The translations under genes and the position numbers were made by a program. Positions 1 to 5,380 of a DNA stretch of 9,831 nucleotides are shown here, piece after piece (position 1 is the first letter of the stretch; every line of letters starts with the position of its first letter). A model generated the notes under the pieces. That model searched no databases and was not told the origin of the DNA. It worked only from the letters and a program-made list of their open reading frames with translations. The DNA comes from JAEUIT01 sp034439815 (GTDB lineage: Bacteria > Planctomycetota > Phycisphaerae > Phycisphaerales > SM1A02), in NCBI GenBank assembly GCA_034439815.1, contig JAWXBD010000243.1:1-9831 (forward strand), read 5' to 3'.

Positions 1-2
1 GC

Positions 3-374
3 CTTGCGGCGCTCGATCGTGCGCAGCTTGATCGCTGCGAGATCGTCGAGTCGCCGTCCGACTCCGTGGACATGGGGACGATCGTTGCAGGTGATGCGGC
101 GGTACTGACCACCGAGCGCTTCGATGCGTTCGTCAACTGCACGCCGGTGGGCATGCAGGGCGGTCCGGCGCCGGACGGAAACCCGCTCGAACTCCTCGCA
201 GGATCCGCTTTCACGTGGGAGCGTCTTCGCGGTGCCGTCGTCATGGACACGGTGTATGCCCCTGAAATCACGCCGCTGCTGCGCAGAGCGCGCGAGCACG
301 GCGCGCGCTGCGTGACCGGCCTCGCGATGTTCACCGAGCAGGCCACTCGCCAATCGGAGCGCTGGATGCGCTGA
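3..374 (+). CDS. aroE: Shikimate dehydrogenase, C-terminal part (5' truncated by window edge)
   Basis: This is the last 123 codons of a gene that begins before the window; the frame is open from base 3. Shikimate dehydrogenase reduces 3-dehydroshikimate to shikimate with NADPH in the cytoplasm. The fragment has the family's C-terminal hallmarks: VNCTPVGM near base 132, a DTVYAPEITPLL segment around 246-281, and the closing helix GLAMFTEQATRQSERWM, in which the Gln of the MxxxQA motif lies near the substrate in characterised AroE proteins. The N-terminal substrate domain is outside the window. I therefore cannot tell whether this is a stand-alone AroE or the C-terminal half of a fusion with 3-dehydroquinate dehydratase. 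The gene ends 21 bases from the convergent dehydrogenase gene, with no obvious terminator between them. Another shikimate-pathway gene, aroC, lies 0.9 kb downstream on the same strand, which supports the call. Confidence 0.9.
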   Translation, partial: LAALDRAQLDRCEIVESPSDSVDMGTIVAGDAAVLTTERFDAFVNCTPVGMQGGPAPDGNPLELLAGSAFTWERLRGAVVMDTVYAPEITPLLRRAREHGARCVTGLAMFTEQATRQSERWMR

Positions 375-395
375 GCGCGTCGCACTGTCGGCTGC

Positions 396-1205
396 TTATG
401 CTTTGTCATAACGATCCATCAATCCGCGCGGCGCCAGCAATCCGAGCGCACTCCGCGGCAGCGCCCAGCACAGCGCCGCCACGAGCTTGTTGACGGCGCC
501 CGGAATGATCACGGCGGTGCCGCGCTCGGCCGCATCGAGTCCGAGCCGCGCGACGGTCGCCGAGTCCATCCAAAGCCACTTCGGAAGGGTGTTCATGTGG
601 GCGCGGTTCCCCATGACGTCGTGAAACTCGCTGTACGTGAAGCCGGGACACACGGCGGTCGCGGTCACGCCCGTTCCTTCCAGATCGAGGTGCAGCGCAC
701 GCGTGAAACTCACCATGAAGCGCTTCGTCGCGCTGTACAGCATGCCCGCCGGTTCCGGCACAAATGCCGCGAGCGACGCCATGTTGATGATGCGGCCGAA
801 TCGACGCTCGCGCATGGGTGGCAGCACCGCGTGCGTGAGATCCACGGTCGACGTGAGCATGAGCTGAAGAAACGCCGCATGCTCGGACCACGGCAATTCA
901 CTGAATCGGGAAGACAGTCCATAGCCCGCGTTGTTCACGAGGACGTCGATGCGTCCGCATCGCGCGAGACTTTCGTCGACGATGCGGCGCGGTGCGGCCG
1001 GATCCGCGAGATCTGCAACGATGACTTCGGCGCGGGCACCGCGCTGTCGGAGCTGCGCTGCCGCGTTCTCGAGGCGCTCTTTGCGCCGCGCCACCAGCAC
1101 GACGTCGTGCTGTCGTGCCACGAGCAGCTCCGCCATCGCGAGGCCGATGCCTGCAGAGGCACCGGTCACGAGAGCCACGGGACGCCTCGCTGTGTGAGTC
1201 GTCAT
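396..1205 (-). CDS. Short-chain dehydrogenase/reductase (SDR family)
   Basis: A 269-residue NAD(P)-dependent oxidoreductase of unknown substrate. It shows the classical SDR order: the glycine-rich nucleotide loop TGASAGIG (residues 14-21), VADLAD around 63-68 for the adenine side, NNAG (91-94), catalytic Ser144, and Tyr157/Lys161 in YSATK. The arginines after the second strand (VARRKER, 38-44) suggest a preference for NADP(H). The position that usually carries the helix-4 Asn of the N-S-Y-K tetrad appears to be Met116 by eye. I chose the ATG at 1203-1205 because it places TGASAGIG at the usual distance from the N terminus. The frame stays open upstream to an ATG at 1547, but those 114 codons lie antisense to aroC and resemble no SDR. 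No Shine-Dalgarno sequence is visible. The gene is divergent from aroC (70-base gap) and convergent with aroE. The family call is secure; the substrate is not. Confidence 0.9.
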   Translation of the reverse strand: MTTHTARRPVALVTGASAGIGLAMAELLVARQHDVVLVARRKERLENAAAQLRQRGARAEVIVADLADPAAPRRIVDESLARCGRIDVLVNNAGYGLSSRFSELPWSEHAAFLQLMLTSTVDLTHAVLPPMRERRFGRIINMASLAAFVPEPAGMLYSATKRFMVSFTRALHLDLEGTGVTATAVCPGFTYSEFHDVMGNRAHMNTLPKWLWMDSATVARLGLDAAERGTAVIIPGAVNKLVAALCWALPRSALGLLAPRGLMDRYDKA

Positions 1206-1275
1206 GCGGCACCCATTCTGACGCATCTGTGCGAACTCGGGGCGGGACCCCTCGTCTCCACTATCATCCCTTCGC

Positions 1276-2442
1276 ATGTCGCTCTCGTATCGCACGGCAG
1301 GCGAATCGCACGGCCCCGCGCTGCTGTCGCTGGTCGAAGGAATGCCCGCAGGTCTCGATGTCGACGTCGCTTTCATCGACGCCGAGCTTCGCCGTAGGCA
1401 GGGCGGGTATGGACGCGGCGGCCGGCAGCGCATCGAATCAGACGCCGCCACGTTTCTGTCGGGTATCCGACTCGGCCGCACCATCGGATCGCCGATCGCG
1501 ATGCAGATTCCGAACAAGGACAGCCGCCTCGACGATCTTGAGCGCACGCCGCCCGTGCATCGACCGCGGCCAGGTCACGCTGATCTTGCGGGCAGCATCA
1601 AGTGGCTCACGACCGACTGTCGTGAAACACTCGAGCGCGCCAGCGCCCGCGAGACCGCCGCGCGCGTGGCCGCAGGAGCGCTGGCCCGCTGCTTCCTTCG
1701 CGCGGTAGGGATCGAAGTGTTCGGATTCGTCCGCGCGGTGCTCGATGTGCAGACAGACGCGGCACCTGCCGCTGCATCGTGGCGCACACTGCGTGACGTC
1801 CGCGATGCGAGCGAGGTGTACTGTCCTGATCCTGTCGCCAGCGCCGCCATCATCGAGCGCATTCATCGCATCAAAGCGGACAAGGACACGGCCGGCGGTA
1901 TTGTCGAGTGTCACGTGTTCGGCTGTCCGATCGGCCTCGGATCGTGCATGCGCTGGGAAGACCGCCTCGACGCGCGGCTGGGCGGCGCGGTGATGGGCAT
2001 CCAGGCATTCAAGAGCGTCGAGATCGGGCTGGGTCGCGAGAGCGCATTCCGGCCCGGATCACAGCTTCACGATCCGATCATGTACGACGCCGCGCAGCGT
2101 GGCGAACGCCACCTCGGTTTCACGCGGCCTTCGAACAATGCGGGCGGACTTGAAGGTGGGATGACGAACGGGATGCCCGTTGTCGTAACGGGTGCAATGA
2201 AACCGATCGCGACACTCGGGCGCGGCATGCCAAGCGTCGATCTCAACACGAAGGAAGCAACCGGTTCGCAGTACGAACGAAGCGATGTGAGCGCGATCGC
2301 CGCGGCGAGCGTCGTGCTCGAGAACGTGGTGGCATTCGAAATCGCGCGGGCCTTCTTGGAGAAGTTTCCGGGCGACACGATGATCGAGGTGACGCAGGCG
2401 CTCGATTCATACCTGGCGCTGGCACGCCGCCTTCCCCTCTGA
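1276..2442 (+). CDS. aroC: Chorismate synthase
   Basis: Chorismate synthase (388 aa) converts 5-enolpyruvylshikimate-3-phosphate to chorismate, the branch point to the aromatic amino acids and folate, using reduced FMN. All three family signatures are present: GESHG at 9-13 with His12, RPGHADLAG at 98-106 with His101, and ERASARETAARVAAGA at 120-135. The C-terminal half has SNNAGGLEGGMTNGMP (286-301) and ERSDVSA (334-340), which holds the conserved Asp337. The two histidines and the aspartate correspond to the known catalytic residues. The LERASARETAARVAAG form resembles the actinobacterial and Firmicutes type more than the E. coli type. Length is normal. The start at 1276 fits because family members begin only a few residues before the GESHG motif. 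No Shine-Dalgarno sequence is seen. The stop is only six bases from the next start, suggesting co-transcription with the NagB fusion. Confidence 0.97.
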   Translation: MSLSYRTAGESHGPALLSLVEGMPAGLDVDVAFIDAELRRRQGGYGRGGRQRIESDAATFLSGIRLGRTIGSPIAMQIPNKDSRLDDLERTPPVHRPRPGHADLAGSIKWLTTDCRETLERASARETAARVAAGALARCFLRAVGIEVFGFVRAVLDVQTDAAPAAASWRTLRDVRDASEVYCPDPVASAAIIERIHRIKADKDTAGGIVECHVFGCPIGLGSCMRWEDRLDARLGGAVMGIQAFKSVEIGLGRESAFRPGSQLHDPIMYDAAQRGERHLGFTRPSNNAGGLEGGMTNGMPVVVTGAMKPIATLGRGMPSVDLNTKEATGSQYERSDVSAIAAASVVLENVVAFEIARAFLEKFPGDTMIEVTQALDSYLALARRLPL

Positions 2443-2448
2443 CATTCC

Positions 2449-4431
2449 ATGACATCAATCACGCCTCCGACTTCCATGCCGCCCCGACTCATGCACCAGG
2501 GGCTGCCAACGCACGCGGAGCGCATTCCGACATCGATCTACGCCCGGGCGCATGATGTGAGCGTCGCCGTGGCGCGCGAGATTGCGGAACTGATCGTCGC
2601 GCGCTCGGCGCGCGGCGCGCGATGCGTGCTGGGTCTTGCCACCGGCTCGACGCCCACCGCGATCTATGCCGAACTCGTTCGACTGCATCGTGACGAAGGT
2701 CTCTCGTTCAAGAACGTCGTCACGTTCAATCTCGACGAATACTTTCCGATGCAGCCCGAGGAGCTGCAGAGCTATCGCCGATTCATGCACGAGCATCTGT
2801 TCGATCACATCGATATCGACGTGGACCACGTGCATGTGCCGGATGGCACGATCGATGCCGCATCGGTTCGAGACTTTTGTGCGGGCTATGAGCAGATGAT
2901 CGACGACGCGGGCGGCATTGATCTGCAGCTCTTGGGCATCGGCCGCACCGGCCATATCGGCTTCAACGAGCCCGGTTCCGGTCGCGAGAGCCGCACGCGT
3001 CTCATCACGCTCGACAATGTCACGCGCAAGGACGCGGCGAGCGATTTCTTCGGCGAGGAGAACGTCCCGCTCCGCGCGATCACGATGGGCGTCGGGACCA
3101 TTCTTCGCGCGAGGCGCATTTTGCTCGTCGCATTCGGCGAGGGCAAGGCGCCAGTCGTGGCCCGCGCGATCGAAGGCCCGGTCACCGACAGCGTCGCAGC
3201 GAGCTTTCTGCAGCAGCACGCGCATGCGCACGCGTACTTCGATGCCGCCGCAGCGGCCGAACTGACGCGCTGCAAGTGTCCATGGATGCTTGGCGGCGGC
3301 AGTGATCCCGAGGCGTGGACACCGCAGACGATGCGCAAGGCGGTGATCTGGCTGGCACGGCGCACCGAGAAGGCGATCTTGAAGCTGACGGCCGAGGACT
3401 ACAACGAGAACAAGCTGCAGGAACTGCTCGCAACGAAGGGCAAGGCATACGACATCAATCTCCAGGTGTTCCGCGAACTGCAGCGCTCGATCAACGGCTG
3501 GCCCGGCGGAAAGCCGTCGAGCGCCAAGCAGGTCGGCGATCTCGATCGTCCCGCGGACCGCATCTTCCCGAAGCGTGTGCTGATCTTTTCGCCGCACCCC
3601 GACGACGACGTGATCTCGATGGGCGGCACGCTGATTCGCCTCGCGGAGCAGGGACACATGGTCCATGTCGCGTACCAGACATCGGGCAACATCGCGGTGT
3701 CGGATGGCGAAGCGCTGCGATTCGCTGATTTTTCCGCGGACTTCAACCGCATGTTCGGCTTTGATGAAGCACGGACTGCGGACTTTGAACATGCGATGCA
3801 GCGGGAGCTGCGCGCGAAGAAGCCCGCGACCGTCGATCCGCCCGAGGTGCAGCAGCTGAAGGGCTTGATTCGTCGCGGCGAAGCGCGCGCGGCCGGGATG
3901 CTCTGCGGCGTTCCCGAAGAGCGGCTGCACTTTCTCGATCTGCCGTTTTACGAAACGGGGCGCGTGCGCAAGAAGCCGCTGGGCGAGGAGGACGTGCGCA
4001 TCACGGCTGACTTGCTGCGGGCGATCCGACCCCACCAGGTCTACGCGGCCGGCGATCTGAGCGATCCGCACGGCACGCATCGCGTATGTCTCGCGGCTGT
4101 GTTCGCTGCGATGGAGCGCTGCCGCACCGACGACTGGATGGCGCAGTGCGAAACGTGGCTGTACCGCGGCGCGTGGCAGGAGTGGGGCGTCGAGGACATC
4201 CAGATGGCTGTGCCGCTCGCGCCGGACGAAGTCGCGCGCAAGCGCGCGGCGATCTTCCGGCATCAGAGTCAGAAGGACCGTGCGATGTTCCCCGGCGCTG
4301 ACGACCGCGAATTCTGGCAGCGCGCCGAACAGCGCAACCGCGCGACAGCCGAGCTGTTCGACGCGCTGGGACTCGCGGAGTACGAGGCGATCGAAGCGTT
4401 CGTGCGCTGGGACGGGACGCCGCTTGATTGA
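2449..4431 (+). CDS. nagB: Glucosamine-6-phosphate deaminase fused to PIG-L family deacetylase
   Basis: A 660-residue two-domain cytoplasmic protein. Residues ~25-275 match NagB, which converts glucosamine-6-phosphate to fructose-6-phosphate and ammonia. Visible motifs are LGLATGSTP (61-69), VTFNLDEY with Asp96 (equivalent to catalytic Asp72 of E. coli), GIGRTGHIGFNEPG (163-176) and MGVGTIL (213-219). His169 and Glu174 match E. coli His143 and Glu148, but Thr167 sits where E. coli has Asp141. Residues ~375-600 form a PIG-L (LmbE-like) zinc deacetylase domain, with the metal motif SPHPDDD (381-387) and a second ligand pair in DPHGTHR (540-545, His541 and His544). Ordinary NagB is about 265 aa. 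Longer NagB/PIG-L fusions are known in Bacteroidetes and planctomycetes. Met1 at 2449 is six bases after the aroC stop; Met10 and Met15 are possible alternative starts, and none has a clear ribosome binding site. The deacetylase substrate (GlcNAc-6-phosphate or another acetylated sugar) is inferred. Confidence 0.92.
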   Translation: MTSITPPTSMPPRLMHQGLPTHAERIPTSIYARAHDVSVAVAREIAELIVARSARGARCVLGLATGSTPTAIYAELVRLHRDEGLSFKNVVTFNLDEYFPMQPEELQSYRRFMHEHLFDHIDIDVDHVHVPDGTIDAASVRDFCAGYEQMIDDAGGIDLQLLGIGRTGHIGFNEPGSGRESRTRLITLDNVTRKDAASDFFGEENVPLRAITMGVGTILRARRILLVAFGEGKAPVVARAIEGPVTDSVAASFLQQHAHAHAYFDAAAAAELTRCKCPWMLGGGSDPEAWTPQTMRKAVIWLARRTEKAILKLTAEDYNENKLQELLATKGKAYDINLQVFRELQRSINGWPGGKPSSAKQVGDLDRPADRIFPKRVLIFSPHPDDDVISMGGTLIRLAEQGHMVHVAYQTSGNIAVSDGEALRFADFSADFNRMFGFDEARTADFEHAMQRELRAKKPATVDPPEVQQLKGLIRRGEARAAGMLCGVPEERLHFLDLPFYETGRVRKKPLGEEDVRITADLLRAIRPHQVYAAGDLSDPHGTHRVCLAAVFAAMERCRTDDWMAQCETWLYRGAWQEWGVEDIQMAVPLAPDEVARKRAAIFRHQSQKDRAMFPGADDREFWQRAEQRNRATAELFDALGLAEYEAIEAFVRWDGTPLD

Positions 4432-4459
4432 TGCGGAAGCGGCGGACTACTCTGCAGCT

Positions 4460-4906
4460 ATGACGTCCATTCCCGATCTCTCCGTCGCCGCAACACTCGA
4501 GCACGCACTTCGCGCCGTCATCGAGCACTTCCGCGCCGACACCGGAACGCTGCACGTGCTCGAAGACGGCCTGCTCGTCCTCAAGGCGTCACACGGCGAC
4601 TACCCGCCGCCCGTCCTCGAAATCATCCGCCGCATCCCGATCGGCAAAGGCATGGCCGGACTCGCCGCGGAACGACGCGAGCCGATCACCGTATGCAATC
4701 TGCAAAGCGACACGAGCGGCGACGTGCGCCCCGGCGCGAAGATGACGGGCATGGAGGGCGCGATCGTCGTGCCGATGTTCGACGATCGCGGCGAACTCAA
4801 GGGCACGCTCGGCATCGCGAACCGCGCGGCGCGCACCTGGACGGAGGACGAGACGAAAGATGTGCTCGTGTGCGCCCGCAAACTCGCGGCACGTGTGGGT
4901 GCGTGA
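4460..4906 (+). CDS. Small single-domain GAF protein
   Basis: A 148-residue soluble protein made almost entirely of one GAF domain, a fold that binds small ligands or takes part in signalling and redox sensing. The GAF pattern can be followed through TGTLHVLEDGLLVLKAS (28-44), IPIGKGMAGLAAERREPI (59-76), an acidic loop, then GAIVVPMFDDRGELKGTLGIAN (100-121) and a closing helix. There is no kinase, cyclase, helix-turn-helix or transmembrane segment, so the output partner is unknown. The Cys at 79 and 138 are visible, but I cannot assign it to free-methionine sulfoxide reductases. The ATG at 4460 lies 28 bases after the nagB stop. The frame continues upstream inside nagB, but those codons are a shadow of that gene; a TTG at 4424 is a possible alternative start. 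It probably shares the aroC-nagB transcript. The stop codon lies inside the left edge of repeat element A. Confidence 0.75.
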   Translation: MTSIPDLSVAATLEHALRAVIEHFRADTGTLHVLEDGLLVLKASHGDYPPPVLEIIRRIPIGKGMAGLAAERREPITVCNLQSDTSGDVRPGAKMTGMEGAIVVPMFDDRGELKGTLGIANRAARTWTEDETKDVLVCARKLAARVGA

Positions 4907-5006
4907 AGAAAGTAAAAAGTAAAAAGTATGCAGGAAGAAGGAGGAAGAACCAGCCAGCCCATTTTCCTTCTTGCTTCTACCTTCTTACTTCATCCTTCAT
5001 CCTTCG
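4899..5006. repeat. Repeat element A: purine arm / pyrimidine arm imperfect inverted repeat
   Basis: A purine-rich left arm (about 4905-4950) is followed by a short spacer and a pyrimidine-rich right arm (about 4962-5006). The reverse complement of the right arm resembles the left arm, so the element could fold into a long imperfect hairpin. The left arm contains a period-7 run (AGTAAAA, 4911-4928). By hand alignment without gaps, 4899-4940 matches 5283-5324 of element B at 36 of 42 positions, mostly with A/G differences, and 4973-4998 matches 5343-5368 at 22 of 26. The element begins within the last codons of the GAF gene. It could serve as a bidirectional terminator between the GAF gene and the minus-strand material. 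It could equally be a dispersed genomic repeat. No encoded protein or target-site duplication is seen. Confidence 0.7.
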
Positions 5007-5016
5007 AATTACGCGA

Positions 5017-5262
5017 CTACTCGCACGGGAACACCGCGCCGCATGCCTCTTCACCGCAGACATTGAATGCCGTGATTGCGCAGATGTAGTCCCACGTAAG
5101 TTCGCAGCCGAAGGGATCGAGGGCACACAACTTCTCGCAGCATGCAACGTCGTCGCAGCCGGGCTGGTCGTGCGGCTCGCAGCAATCGCCCGCTCCCGGG
5201 CCGCAAAGGGGCGGCGGAGGCTGATCTGGGCACTCGCAGTGCGTATCGGCGTCAATGAAAAA
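5017..5262 (-). pseudogene. Start-less fragment of a cysteine-rich secreted-type protein
   Basis: Minus-strand reading gives 81 codons and a TAG stop, with an in-frame TAG directly upstream (5263-5265). No ATG or GTG occurs in the frame, and the only TTG is mid-module, so it has no usable start. The peptide holds 14 cysteines in a regular pattern: a Pro-rich stretch (CPDQPPPPLC, 11-20), then GDCCEPHDQPGCDD (25-38), CCEKLCALDPFGC (41-53), WDYICA (57-62) and ICG-like NVCGEEAC (68-74). The layout CC-x5-PGCDD-x2-CC-x3-C-x2-DP-x2-C-x3-WD-x2-C recalls a disulfide-rich module that I associate, from memory, with extracellular proteins of planctomycetes. The coding-like pattern argues against chance. 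The most likely reading is the surviving C-terminal end of a degraded or displaced gene. It lies downstream of clpB on the same strand, bracketed by repeat elements A and B. No function can be given. Confidence 0.65.
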
Positions 5263-5282
5263 CTACAGAGTGCGGGCGCGTA

Positions 5283-5370
5283 GTGCGTGAAGGAAATAAG
5301 AAGTAAAAGGTAAGAAGGAAGAAGATCGAGCGAGCTCTTCTGCCTTCAGCCTTCGTACTTCATCCTTCCC
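5283..5370. repeat. Repeat element B: second copy of the purine/pyrimidine inverted repeat
   Basis: This has the same architecture as element A. A purine-rich left arm (about 5288-5325) and a pyrimidine-rich right arm (about 5336-5370) flank a centre with the small inverted repeat GAGC-GA-GCTC (5327-5336). Both copies open with GTGCGTGAAG and close near ACTTCATCCTTC, in the same order and orientation. It ends 10 bases from the 3' end of clpB and could act as the transcription terminator for that gene on the minus strand, although there is no clean U-tract after a compact stem. The two copies lie about 0.38 kb apart and enclose the cysteine-rich gene fragment. Confidence 0.68.
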
Positions 5371-5380
5371 CCACGTCCCG

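Noticed and set aside
1262..1267. TATCAT as a -10 box for aroC
   Set aside because: No -35 element lies at suitable spacing and it sits eight bases before the ATG, so it is only a chance-level match unless aroC is leaderless.
1206..1547. N-terminal 114-codon extension of the SDR gene
   Set aside because: It overlaps aroC in antisense, has no SDR-like content, and the usual SDR N terminus begins at 1205.
2455..4263. 602-codon minus-strand open frame opposite the nagB fusion
   Set aside because: It is a GC-driven shadow; the plus strand encodes clear NagB and PIG-L motifs over the same span.
4693..5283. 196-codon plus-strand open frame crossing the GAF gene end and the intergenic region
   Set aside because: It is out of frame with the GAF domain, reads through the low-complexity repeat as Lys/Arg-rich sequence and has no recognisable content; the minus strand of 5017-5262 is the coding-like one.
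4899..5370. A CRISPR array or insertion sequence between the GAF gene and clpB
   Set aside because: There are only two diverged repeat copies with a coding-like spacer of about 280 bases. No regular spacing, cas gene or transposase frame is present.
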